IMG/VR virus record: IMGVR_UViG_3300043420_001755
Location: 1-25,266 of that record
Origin: a virus
Direction: 5' to 3' (one strand)
Length of the DNA stretch: 25,266 nucleotides
Shown one piece after another: positions 1 through 7,050 of the stretch; position 1 is the stretch's first letter, and every line of letters starts with the position of its first letter. The notes below the pieces were generated by a model, which saw only the letters and a program-made list of their open reading frames with translations, did no database searches and was not told the DNA's origin. Position numbers and translations under genes: made by a program.

Positions 1-87
1 TTTTACAACTGGAGTGAGGACACCCAAGCGTGGCTTCGGGTAGAATTTGATGAGGCTACACAAACCTGGATAGAGGTCACAGAATGA
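1..87 (+). CDS. C-terminal end of a protein with tandem W-rich repeats (partial)
   Basis: An open frame enters from the left edge and stops with TGA at 85-87, giving 28 visible residues. It contains two copies of a short repeat: EDTQAWLRVE followed by DEATQTWIEVTE. Such acidic, tryptophan-bearing repeats are seen in phage tail or fibre-associated proteins, but the family cannot be fixed from this fragment. The stop overlaps the start of the next gene (ATGA at 84-87), so the two are probably translationally coupled and in the same transcript. Confidence 0.6.
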   Translation, partial: FYNWSEDTQAWLRVEFDEATQTWIEVTE

Positions 88-392
88 AGTTCGTGAAGTA
101 CAAACTGATTCCACGCAAAAATGGTCTTCATATTTCACCAGAGCCACTTTTTGATCGGATGAAATACAGGCTTGAAGTGATCTTCTTTCCTATTGACATG
201 CTTGACTATCACATTGCGAGAGTCAGCGAAAATTGGACCGTAGCACCATACTCGGCATTCCACATGGAAGAAATCACGCAGGAAGAGGCGCTTGAAATCG
301 CCAAAAATGCCGACCCAGACGCCACCATGTCTGACGATGGCGATCTTATTCTTCCAAATATGGTGACATTTATTCCCGACGAAAACACCTGA
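84..392 (+). CDS. hypothetical protein, 102 aa
   Basis: This small soluble-looking protein is not recognised. The start ATG overlaps the upstream stop as ATGA, and GAGGT lies about 7 nt upstream as a ribosome binding site. The N-terminal half is basic (MKFVKYKLIPRKNGL) and the C-terminal half is acidic, with an EEITQEEALEIAKNADPDA helix. There are no transmembrane segments or cysteines. It ends 76 bp before the halogenase gene, and that gap holds no further open frame, so the gene could belong to the upstream (tail-like) operon rather than to the halogenase cassette. Confidence 0.65.
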   Translation: MKFVKYKLIPRKNGLHISPEPLFDRMKYRLEVIFFPIDMLDYHIARVSENWTVAPYSAFHMEEITQEEALEIAKNADPDATMSDDGDLILPNMVTFIPDENT

Positions 393-468
393 CGCTTGCC
401 TTCGCTTTTATGGGCTAGTATTTGCCTCCGATGAACGAAACACTGGTTTCACTAAATACGGAGTCGCC

Positions 469-2019
469 ATGAAAGTCGTAGTAGCAGGTGGGGGGACAGC
501 AGGGTGGTTCACCGCTCTGTTCGCACGTCAATGTTTGCCTGACGCTGAAGTAACTTTGATCGAAAGCGAAGAAGTTGGCATTCTTGGCGCTGGTGAAGGC
601 ACCACGCCCCAAATAATTCAGGCGTTGACGTTTCTCCAAATCCCAATTCGCGACCTGATAATTCAGGCGGAAGCAACAATCAAACATTCCATTCTTTTTT
701 CCAACTGGCAAGGAGATGGACAGTCTTATTCGCATGGCTTCCAGGCTCGCCAGGATCTTTCCTTCTTGCCGCCCGAGGGTTCGCCGATGTCGTTCATTAA
801 TGCGACCACTGACGACTCCTTCATGTATCAAAAACATTTTGATGACCCATATGAGGCCAGTGTCATCACAATGCTTTTGTCAACAATGAAAAAGTCACCG
901 TTTGTCGAACGACCAGTCGATCTTTCCACTATTCAGGATCCTCTGCATATGTTTGACAAGGTATGTAATTTTGCTTTGCATTTCAACGCACGCCAATTAG
1001 CCGAATTTCTAAAACTGGTGGGAACGCATCGCGGTGTAGTGCGAGTAGAAGGCAAAATTAGTCAAATAAACAGCGACGAAACAGGCGACATTACATCTCT
1101 TGTTTTGGAAGATGGCAAAAAAATAGATTGCGATTTTGTTTTTGACTGCTCGGGCTTTCAGCATCTAATTATCGGGAAACACTTCAAATCCGAGTGGCGA
1201 AGTTTCAAAGACTTTCTACCGGCAGATCGCGCGCTTGCATACTTTAAACCGCAACGCAGCAACATTCCCGCTTTTACCGAAGCCGTGGCAATGAAAAATG
1301 GTTGGTCGTGGCAAATCCCCCTTCAAACAAGATTTGGCTCTGGATACGTCTATAGTTCCGCCTATACGGATGAAGACGAAGTTGTCGCCGAGATTGAAGA
1401 ACGTGAAGGCGAAGGGGTGGAGATAACCTGGGGTAAGTCATTTAAATTTGAACCTGGGTACTATAAGGATGTTTGGATTCGGAACTGTGTTGCCGTTGGT
1501 CTTTCGACGGGGTTCCTTGAACCACTAGAAGCAACATCCTTGATGCAGACGTTTGTTCATCTGGAAAACATCTTCAGCCTTCGAATGAATTTACTAGAAG
1601 TTCCGAAACGCGAAAAAGAACTCATAAGCAAAAGATATGCGTCGGCGACAGAAGAAATAGCACAGTTTCTTTATCTTCACTATTTCACTGCTCGCGAAGA
1701 CACGGAGTTTTGGAAGCAATTCAACTACAGCGCGCCAAATATGCCTGAACTGATTAGCGAAATTCTGGGCATATCAAAGTATCGGCAATTGGTTTTTGCC
1801 GATATGCAGCAAATGGCCCTTGCTCAATTTTCTGTTGCCAGTTGGGTGACAATCATCGATGGAAACGGACTAATATCAAAGCAACAGTATGCTGAGATGT
1901 ACGCAAATAGACATTTCGACCGAACGCAAGACTATTTCTCTCTGCGGCGAAACGTTAGTATCGAAGGTCAAAAGTGTCTTAACCATTCAGTATTTCTTTC
2001 AATGATGAGGCGATCATGA
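469..2019 (+). CDS. flavin-dependent halogenase, tryptophan-halogenase family
   Basis: This 516-aa protein has the landmarks of FADH2-dependent halogenases, which turn chloride, bromide or iodide plus O2 into a hypohalous acid and pass it to an active-site lysine that halogenates an electron-rich substrate. Visible are the FAD-binding GGGTAGW motif (residues 7-13), a candidate catalytic lysine at K72 in EATIKHSILFSNW, the family signature WSWQIP at 279-284, and FLEPLEATS at 349-357 with E351 as the usual active-site glutamate. Length matches the family. The start is chosen by GGAG 5 nt upstream of ATG. A free flavin reductase partner is not seen in the window. Related halogenases are known from cyanophages (VirX1, from a Synechococcus phage, prefers iodide), so this could be a viral-type enzyme acting on a small molecule or on a protein; substrate and halide are unknown. 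The stop overlaps the next start (ATGA). Confidence 0.9.
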   Translation: MKVVVAGGGTAGWFTALFARQCLPDAEVTLIESEEVGILGAGEGTTPQIIQALTFLQIPIRDLIIQAEATIKHSILFSNWQGDGQSYSHGFQARQDLSFLPPEGSPMSFINATTDDSFMYQKHFDDPYEASVITMLLSTMKKSPFVERPVDLSTIQDPLHMFDKVCNFALHFNARQLAEFLKLVGTHRGVVRVEGKISQINSDETGDITSLVLEDGKKIDCDFVFDCSGFQHLIIGKHFKSEWRSFKDFLPADRALAYFKPQRSNIPAFTEAVAMKNGWSWQIPLQTRFGSGYVYSSAYTDEDEVVAEIEEREGEGVEITWGKSFKFEPGYYKDVWIRNCVAVGLSTGFLEPLEATSLMQTFVHLENIFSLRMNLLEVPKREKELISKRYASATEEIAQFLYLHYFTAREDTEFWKQFNYSAPNMPELISEILGISKYRQLVFADMQQMALAQFSVASWVTIIDGNGLISKQQYAEMYANRHFDRTQDYFSLRRNVSIEGQKCLNHSVFLSMMRRS

Positions 2020-2723
2020 TACGAATTGGATTCACCGCTGCGGCACACCCTGGACATCCCGGTCGTGTTCTAGAAAGCCACCCCAATTTCTATCCACGCC
2101 GTGAGGACTTTCCTGCCGACGGATCGACTAGAAGGTGTCCAGCATTCCACGACTACACAATGGGTGCGTTTTCGCTTGGCATCGCATACGACATGCGTTT
2201 CTGCGTCAGAAAAACAGCAGACGGAGAGTATTGGGTTGAGTATGACCGATCATTTACCACCCTGCCCGAAGAAGCGTTAGCGCATGCGATTGTCATGCAA
2301 AACATTCAAGAAGGGGTAGCGCAGTTAAACCTGCTGCCGAATTGGATGTTTATTTCTGACACTCCGGATGTCCAGATGATAATCGTGCCCGCCTTGGGAC
2401 AAACGAATCCCGAACCTTTCCGTGGTCAACTCAATATCTACAACTGGTTTCGAAACACTTCATACGCCTTCAAGGTCAAAGTTGATGAGTGGGTGACGAT
2501 TTCCAAAAATTCTCCGATTTTTGCTGTGAAGTTTGTGCATCCCGAAGAGAGCCATTTTGTGTTGGGGGAAATCAAGTTGACCCCAGAAATTGAGCGCCAC
2601 GCACGATACATGGAGGCTCACGGAATTTTGGGAAATCAGACCTTTGCTAAGTGGCGGGAAATTTTCAAGTTCAATGGCAAACGTCGACCTGCGAAGGTTC
2701 TGCAATTCATTGAGGACAAGTGA
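2016..2723 (+). CDS. unknown 235-aa protein coupled to the halogenase (possibly DUF6065-like)
   Basis: The start ATG overlaps the halogenase stop by 4 nt and GAGG lies about 6 nt upstream. The protein is mixed alpha/beta with no membrane segments. Stretches such as RRCPAFHDYTMGAFSLGIAY, then TPDVQMIIVPAL and a strand-rich YAFKVKVDEWVTISKNSPIF, resemble in order the layout I recall for DUF6065 proteins, which have a central beta-rich domain with a CP-x-N/D segment. That assignment is from memory and weak. Tight coupling with the halogenase suggests a linked job, for example presenting or binding the halogenation substrate, but no catalytic residues can be named. Confidence 0.7.
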   Translation: MIRIGFTAAAHPGHPGRVLESHPNFYPRREDFPADGSTRRCPAFHDYTMGAFSLGIAYDMRFCVRKTADGEYWVEYDRSFTTLPEEALAHAIVMQNIQEGVAQLNLLPNWMFISDTPDVQMIIVPALGQTNPEPFRGQLNIYNWFRNTSYAFKVKVDEWVTISKNSPIFAVKFVHPEESHFVLGEIKLTPEIERHARYMEAHGILGNQTFAKWREIFKFNGKRRPAKVLQFIEDK

Positions 2724-2938
2724 TGGAAGAAAACCTGGATATCGACCTCAAGGAAATTATCAACGACATCCTTGAGCAAAACAAAAACTTGACGTTGAAC
2801 AACGCGATGCTTCGCACTGCCGTCAAGCAGTTGCAAGAGCAGAATCGCATTCTGGTTCAGGCAAATAAGCAGATCGAACGGGAAACAGCGGTCCTGCTAG
2901 AGAAAAGCAGGAAAGCAGATGTCGCTGAACCTGAGTGA
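2723..2938 (+). CDS. small coiled-coil protein, 71 aa
   Basis: ATG at 2723 overlaps the upstream TGA by one base. An in-frame GTG three bases earlier is less likely. Residues 5-60 form one long predicted helix rich in Leu, Ile, Asn and Gln with heptad-like spacing (EIINDILEQNKNLTLNNAML and QLQEQNRILVQANKQIERET), so it probably self-associates as a coiled coil. There are no cysteines or catalytic motifs. It overlaps the next gene by 20 bp. It may act as an adaptor or oligomerisation partner for the flanking enzymes. Confidence 0.6.
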   Translation: MEENLDIDLKEIINDILEQNKNLTLNNAMLRTAVKQLQEQNRILVQANKQIERETAVLLEKSRKADVAEPE

Positions 2939-3716
2939 TCTAACGGATCCAGCCCCTGACCCTGGTCCTGCCGACTGGAATGACGAAGGTGTCGTTATAG
3001 TCCAAAACTTCTTCCCAGAAGAACTGTTAGTGCAGTACGAAAAATGCTGGGTCGAATCGAACTCGGACAGGCCAAGGGGATGGCCAGATCCCATCCCATA
3101 CACCCGTCATCCAGAACTTCGTGATCTTTTCTGCTATAAACCCTTGGCTGACCTTCTTGAAACGTTGATTGGCGAACCGGCTGGCCTTCATCTGAATTTG
3201 ACCGGTTGGGTTTCTACGGAACGTGACTGGCATCAGGATTCCTACTTGAATCCACCATGGGTTGGCGACGCATACGCCGCCGTGTGGATTTCTTTTGCTG
3301 ACATCCACCCCGACTCGGGTCCATTCCAATATGTGCCGGGTTCTCACAGATGGCCACAGGTGACACGCCAGAAAATTTTGAATGCTTTGGACCCAGATCA
3401 GCGCGATCATAGATGGCCCAAATTTTCCGAAATCATTCTGTCGCCACTTTTCGAAAACGAAATAAAGGAACGCAACGTCGAAGTAGTCACCCACTTGCCC
3501 AAACGTGGCGATCTTCTTGTGTGGCACGGACGAGTTCTGCATCGTGGATCCAAAGCAAACGTTCCCGGTATGGAACGTCGGTCTGCTATCGCCCACTATT
3601 CCGGTGTTAACCATCGCCACGAAATGCCAGAAGCAGTACAGCACGATGATGGCGGGTTTTATTTTCCTCTGGTGACGGATCTAAACCTTTACTACGAGGA
3701 AGGTTCAGTTACCTGA
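2919..3716 (+). CDS. phytanoyl-CoA dioxygenase (PhyH)-type Fe(II)/2-oxoglutarate oxygenase
   Basis: This 265-aa protein has the double-stranded beta-helix landmarks of PhyH-family oxygenases, which couple 2-oxoglutarate decarboxylation to hydroxylation (or occasionally halogenation) of a substrate. The iron triad is visible: H105-Q-D107 in RDWHQDSYL, and the distal histidine H208 in LLVWHGRVLHRGS, followed by RRSAIAHY, whose arginine would bind 2-oxoglutarate. FQYVPGSHRWPQ is the usual strand between the two halves. Because an acid (D107) is present, it should be a hydroxylase rather than an Fe/2OG halogenase, which would have Ala or Gly there. The start is backed by AGGAAAG just upstream and lies inside the coiled-coil gene. 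Substrate is unknown; it may act on the same target as the halogenase and methyltransferase around it. Confidence 0.88.
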   Translation: MSLNLSDLTDPAPDPGPADWNDEGVVIVQNFFPEELLVQYEKCWVESNSDRPRGWPDPIPYTRHPELRDLFCYKPLADLLETLIGEPAGLHLNLTGWVSTERDWHQDSYLNPPWVGDAYAAVWISFADIHPDSGPFQYVPGSHRWPQVTRQKILNALDPDQRDHRWPKFSEIILSPLFENEIKERNVEVVTHLPKRGDLLVWHGRVLHRGSKANVPGMERRSAIAHYSGVNHRHEMPEAVQHDDGGFYFPLVTDLNLYYEEGSVT

Positions 3717-4291
3717 TGCAACTTTTGAACGCTGGGTGTGGCACGCATTATGCAAAAGGCTGGGTCAACTGTGACGTATGGGAAAGCGATACAACAAAAC
3801 CCGACGTAAAGGTGACGGCAGGTCAGCCATATCCTTTTGAAGACAATTACTTTGATGCGATTTACCTAGGCCACGTGATTGAGCACATTGATTGGGGCCT
3901 TCTTCCAGCATTCCTGGACGACATGCGTCGAATCGCCAAGCCCGGTGCTCCTGTTCTGGTCGTTGGGCCAGACATCGTAAAAACGATTCAACGATGGTCA
4001 GATGGCCGAGAGCCGTGGCACATGGTGATGTCAACCCTGGAACACCAAGACTTCAACTGGCAGCCAGGACGTCAAGCAGAATTCTGGGATGGTGCAACAC
4101 ACCACTGGAACTGCCACCACGAACGGGTATGGAACATCTTGTCTGACATGGGTTTCGAAAACATGGAAGATTATTTCGACATAATCCCCAATTCAACCCA
4201 AATGACCTCATGGCTAGAGGAATCAACTGGTATTGAATGGCCTGTTGTCGCCAAATGGCATTGGCAGTTCGCCATACGTTGTACGGCTTAG
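3716..4291 (+). CDS. class I SAM-dependent methyltransferase
   Basis: This 191-aa protein has motif I LNAGCGT at residues 4-10 (SAM binding), an acidic end of strand 2 (VNCDVWE), and the motif II/post-II stretch FDAIYLGHVIEHI. It belongs to the short group that starts straight at motif I (LNxGCGxxxxxGWxNxD), often found with sugar- or surface-modifying genes. The C-terminal part (WDGATHHWNCHHERVWNILSDM) is His/Trp-rich and probably shapes the acceptor site. ATG overlaps the oxygenase stop by 1 nt, with GAGGAAGG about 14 nt upstream. It is the last gene of the cassette and ends 7 bp before the convergent ribonucleotide reductase stop codon. Methyl acceptor unknown. Confidence 0.85.
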   Translation: MQLLNAGCGTHYAKGWVNCDVWESDTTKPDVKVTAGQPYPFEDNYFDAIYLGHVIEHIDWGLLPAFLDDMRRIAKPGAPVLVVGPDIVKTIQRWSDGREPWHMVMSTLEHQDFNWQPGRQAEFWDGATHHWNCHHERVWNILSDMGFENMEDYFDIIPNSTQMTSWLEESTGIEWPVVAKWHWQFAIRCTA

Positions 4292-4309
4292 CAATCCTTT
4301 ATCGGATTG
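4292..4309. terminator. candidate hairpin between convergent genes
   Basis: CAATCC (4292-4297) and GGATTG (4304-4309) form a 6-bp stem with a 6-nt loop. It spans the gap between the methyltransferase stop and the reductase stop on the other strand. No U-run follows on either side, so it is a weak candidate for a bidirectional or 3'-end-stabilising structure. Confidence 0.3.
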
Positions 4310-6227
4310 GGCAAGCCCCAGTTGCGCATTCGCTGGGATCCAACTCTGTTCCCGAAGCATCCAGAACGAGCGGAACCGAGAAGTCAACCTTCGAAAGCAT
4401 CTTGTTGTACTCGTCTTCGGTGATTTCTTCGTACGGCGGCAACGGGAAGTTGTGGTCAGAGTGAAGAAGGAATGAAACGCTCTTTACCCCGGCAGTGTAA
4501 TTTTCACTCAACCACTGCTTGATGTCGGACAGTTCTTCCTTCCGGTAGTAGACGGTTACCGAGACGGCATTGTCTGCCCAGTCGGTCTGCATTTTCTTGA
4601 CCCACTCCAACTGTTCCACTGCGGTCATGTCTTTCGCCAAGACTGCACCTTCGGGGGATTCAGCGGGGAATTCGACGACATACCGGGTGTGGTCCTCGCG
4701 TCCATCCAAACCGACGTCCCACTTGACCGTGTAGCCGCGTCGACGACAAGCATCTACTAGCGGATCGGCTGCGCCGAAGCGAACACGGCGAATGTAGAAC
4801 CGGGCGTAGGCGGGGTGTACGCCAGGCGTGTTGCCGGGCAGGAGCGACAGTGTTCCGGACGGTTGAACCGTTGTTAGGCGAACGCTAACGGGGAAACCGT
4901 TTGCCGCCGAGTATTCTTCATCGACCTTGCGAAGGTGCTCGTAAACGGGGGACAGCCACGACAACTTCTCTGGGGTGCACTGAAGAACACCGGTAATCGA
5001 CTGGCCAAGACGTGCGTTCTTTTGAACAATCTTGTTTGTCTTGTCGTATGGGTAATTCATCCGTGTGATGTGCTTTTGGGTCATGTACAGCAGTCGGGAG
5101 ATGTCCTTGAACTGCTCCAGGGAGTCAATGTTCGGGAGGAACACGGTCGCCAGGTTGCACGACTCGCCGTCACCCAAAGCAATTTCGGCACATGGGTTGT
5201 ATCCCTCAATAGTGGGATCAGGGCGCTTCTCTCCGAGGCGACCATATTGCCGAGCCAACTTACGATTAACGAGTCCATAGGGTTCTCCTGATCCGTCATA
5301 TCCCTTCCACACCTCGGGAAGGATTTCGTCCCAAGCATCTGCGTAAATGCTGTTGTTGCTGTTTGCGCGCCATGCGGGGACTGATCCTGATGACCAGTTC
5401 TTGGCCCGAAGGAAGAGAACATCGTCCGGGTCGCCGATAGCGATCTGTGCTGAGCGACGTGACGATCCTGAAACCACTATCCGACCGATGATGTTGCAGA
5501 TGTCCAACACATCAATTGATCGCAGTTTCTTGCCAACACGGGCATCCATGACCTTGCAGATGTCGTCGATGCCATCGGTAAGTGCCCCTGGCCCTGATGC
5601 TGTCCCACCAAAACTCTTGAGTGGCGCACCGAATTCACGGATCAGAATTGTGGAGTACGAGAATGATTTTCCGGTGTAGAAGTAGGACTTGAGCACCGAG
5701 TGAAGCAGACGGCTCCATCCCTGACGGGAGTCGGGAACGATCACATCGGCGTCGTTGCTTCGTTCGTGACTGATTTTTACCCCGGCCTTAACCTTGGGCA
5801 GTTCGTGAATCTTGGAGCGCTCTACCGAGAATCCAACTCCACCACCCAGCATCAGGTGGTCGAACAGGAATTCGAAGTCTTCGATTGTTTCGATATTTAC
5901 GAAGTAGCAGTTGTTAAGTGAGGCCGCGTTGAATTTCTTGACGAGGGGTGTTCCCAACTGCCACAGGGCGCGACCAGAGAATGCGCATCGGAGGTTGAAC
6001 ATGTGGTCGAACAAGCGTTCGGCTTCTTCTTGGGTGTAGTCAACGCCGATTTCGATTGCGCCGTTGATGACCCGCTGGATTGTTTCGGGCCACATTTCAT
6101 TGCGCCCCAGTTCTTCAATGTGTCGACTGTATGTGCGCAGATAGACGATTTCGCCTAGTCCACCGAACCCCCATGGTGCCTGCTTCGCAGCGTAGAGAGC
6201 AACAAGGTCATCACTGATGTAAGCCAC
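4299..6227 (-). CDS. nrdJ: adenosylcobalamin-dependent ribonucleoside-triphosphate reductase (class II, monomeric)
   Basis: This 642-aa enzyme reduces ribonucleoside triphosphates to dNTPs using a thiyl radical made from coenzyme B12. The finger loop NPCAEIALGDGESC carries C346 (radical cysteine), E348 and C357; with C107 in LNNCYFV as the redox partner. These match C119, C408, E410 and C419 of the Lactobacillus leichmannii enzyme, including the 11-residue C408-C419 spacing. The C-terminal CATGAC has C634 and C639 spaced like the C731/C736 reductant pair. It is about 100 residues shorter than the 739-aa Lactobacillus enzyme. The start is GTG at 6227-6225, supported by AAGGAA 7 nt upstream. 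The gene provides dNTPs for phage replication and makes the phage depend on host or environmental B12. It lies 25 bp after the small CPxC gene on the same strand. Confidence 0.95.
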   Translation of the reverse strand: MAYISDDLVALYAAKQAPWGFGGLGEIVYLRTYSRHIEELGRNEMWPETIQRVINGAIEIGVDYTQEEAERLFDHMFNLRCAFSGRALWQLGTPLVKKFNAASLNNCYFVNIETIEDFEFLFDHLMLGGGVGFSVERSKIHELPKVKAGVKISHERSNDADVIVPDSRQGWSRLLHSVLKSYFYTGKSFSYSTILIREFGAPLKSFGGTASGPGALTDGIDDICKVMDARVGKKLRSIDVLDICNIIGRIVVSGSSRRSAQIAIGDPDDVLFLRAKNWSSGSVPAWRANSNNSIYADAWDEILPEVWKGYDGSGEPYGLVNRKLARQYGRLGEKRPDPTIEGYNPCAEIALGDGESCNLATVFLPNIDSLEQFKDISRLLYMTQKHITRMNYPYDKTNKIVQKNARLGQSITGVLQCTPEKLSWLSPVYEHLRKVDEEYSAANGFPVSVRLTTVQPSGTLSLLPGNTPGVHPAYARFYIRRVRFGAADPLVDACRRRGYTVKWDVGLDGREDHTRYVVEFPAESPEGAVLAKDMTAVEQLEWVKKMQTDWADNAVSVTVYYRKEELSDIKQWLSENYTAGVKSVSFLLHSDHNFPLPPYEEITEDEYNKMLSKVDFSVPLVLDASGTELDPSECATGACPIR

Positions 6228-6252
6228 TTCGTTTCCTTTTCCCTGAGTTTTT

Positions 6253-6561
6253 TTAGATGATCCCGAGTTCTCTGGCTTGGCTCAGCGGGATGTGTGTTCC
6301 TGCCTTGGCCACTAGAACCGTTGACCGGGTGTAGGGCGTTATTTGCCGTTCTTCCCAAATGTCTTCCCCAACAAGCACGGTTTGCTGGTCTTCGAGAGAA
6401 GGTATGTCCCCCAACCCCCAAATTTTCTTGGGTGGGGACATTGTGCCAGCGCAGTCACCTGTTGGGTGACCACAAACTGGACAAGGACCCCTGTCGGCAT
6501 GCAAAACTCGCGCCCCAGCAACGAAATGGTCTTGGTTGCCGTGGTAGAAGTTTCCGCCCAT
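6253..6561 (-). CDS. small CPxC zinc-knuckle-like protein, 102 aa
   Basis: The protein contains CPVCGHPTGDC (C27, C30, H32 and C37), a likely small metal-binding knuckle, after an N-terminus reading MGGNFYHGNQDHFV. Similar small proteins with YHGNQ and CPxCG segments occur in actinobacteriophages in my recollection, without known function. The frame stays open back to an ATG at 6636, but those extra 25 residues would be encoded by a strong terminator hairpin (6609-6634), so I prefer ATG at 6561. No clear ribosome binding site precedes 6561; GTG at 6579 is another option. The C-terminal half (VLVGEDIWEERQITPYTRST) is likely beta-rich. It lies just upstream of the reductase and is probably co-transcribed with it. 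Confidence 0.7.
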   Translation of the reverse strand: MGGNFYHGNQDHFVAGARVLHADRGPCPVCGHPTGDCAGTMSPPKKIWGLGDIPSLEDQQTVLVGEDIWEERQITPYTRSTVLVAKAGTHIPLSQARELGII

Positions 6562-6608
6562 TAGGAAATCGTACAACACTTTGCGTCGGGCATGGAGCAG
6601 GTAAACGA

Positions 6609-6634
6609 GAAAAGCCGCCCGAAGGCGGCTTTTC
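6609..6634 (-). terminator. strong intrinsic terminator with UUCG tetraloop
   Basis: A perfect 11-bp stem (6609-6619 with 6624-6634) reads, on the minus strand, GAAAAGCCGCC, loop TTCG, GGCGGCTTTTC. The C(UUCG)G closing pair and tetraloop are the classic ultra-stable form, and a UUUU tail follows. It sits 25 bp after the stop codon of the 87-aa minus-strand gene, so it should end that transcript. On the plus strand it could also stop readthrough, but with a CGAA loop. Confidence 0.8.
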
Positions 6635-6659
6635 ATCGACCCTTGTGGGGTGACTTTTG

Positions 6660-6923
6660 TCAGTGGGCGCTGGGGATGCGGTAGCGCTCGTCGTTGTTCG
6701 CCAGGTTGCGGAACTCGGACTCCATCAGGGCGTTGAATTCATCCTCGTAGCGGTACTGGAGAACGATGTGAGCGCGACGACGGGCCTCGTTGCGGAGACG
6801 GTTCTTGATCTTTTGGATCTCCCGTCGCTGCTCCTTCTGCTCGGGGGTCAGGACGCTGGGGCGTCCCCGGCGGATTGCTCCTGCCTTTTCCTTGGTGATA
6901 CGTTCGAACTCGCTAACAGACAT
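6660..6923 (-). CDS. small basic protein with AT-hook-like start, 87 aa
   Basis: The protein begins MSVSEFERITKEKAGAIRRG and continues with RRGRPSVLT, which resembles an AT-hook (RGRP core), then a highly charged helix (EQKEQRREIQKIKNRLRNEA) and a more hydrophobic end. It is rich in Arg and Lys and probably binds nucleic acid; similar small proteins occur in mycobacteriophages in my recollection, with no assigned role. AGAAAGG lies about 8 nt before ATG. It is the first gene of the leftward transcript, reading away from the divergent control region, and is followed by the UUCG terminator. Confidence 0.75.
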   Translation of the reverse strand: MSVSEFERITKEKAGAIRRGRPSVLTPEQKEQRREIQKIKNRLRNEARRRAHIVLQYRYEDEFNALMESEFRNLANNDERYRIPSAH

Positions 6924-7050
6924 GTGATGCCTTTCTGAATAGTTGATTTTTTACTTGTGTGGCTGGGACCTTTTGTTGACAGGTTGTCAACCACGAATAG
7001 GACTTTAGCCCCAGTGTTGACGGAACGCAACTTCTCCCAGGATTTTTTTT
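6924..7050. promoter_or_regulatory. divergent intergenic control region with a 17-bp palindrome
   Basis: This 127-bp gap separates the leftward and rightward gene sets. It holds a perfect inverted repeat at 6975-6991, GTTGACA-GGT-TGTCAAC, that contains the -35 consensus TTGACA on both strands. Matching -10 boxes at 17 bp are poor on both sides (AGGACT at 6999-7004 on plus), so the palindrome could instead be an operator bound by one of the phage HTH proteins. A second TTGACG lies at 7017-7022. A T8 run (7043-7050) directly precedes the GTG start at 7051. Confidence 0.5.

Noticed and set aside
3027-3644. 205-aa open frame on the minus strand
   Set aside because: It is antisense to the PhyH oxygenase gene, whose motifs are clear; the composition and lack of a ribosome binding site mark it as a shadow.
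2919-3716. Fe/2OG halogenase instead of hydroxylase, given the neighbouring flavin halogenase
   Set aside because: The iron site keeps the acidic residue (H105-Q-D107); Fe/2OG halogenases replace it with Ala or Gly.
4292-4309. Strong bidirectional intrinsic terminator between the methyltransferase and reductase genes
   Set aside because: The stem is only 6 bp and no U-run follows, so it is listed only as a low-confidence hairpin.
6253-6636. Longer form of the CPxC protein starting at 6636
   Set aside because: The added 25 residues would be encoded by a perfect UUCG terminator hairpin; the shorter start at 6561 is more likely, though not proven.
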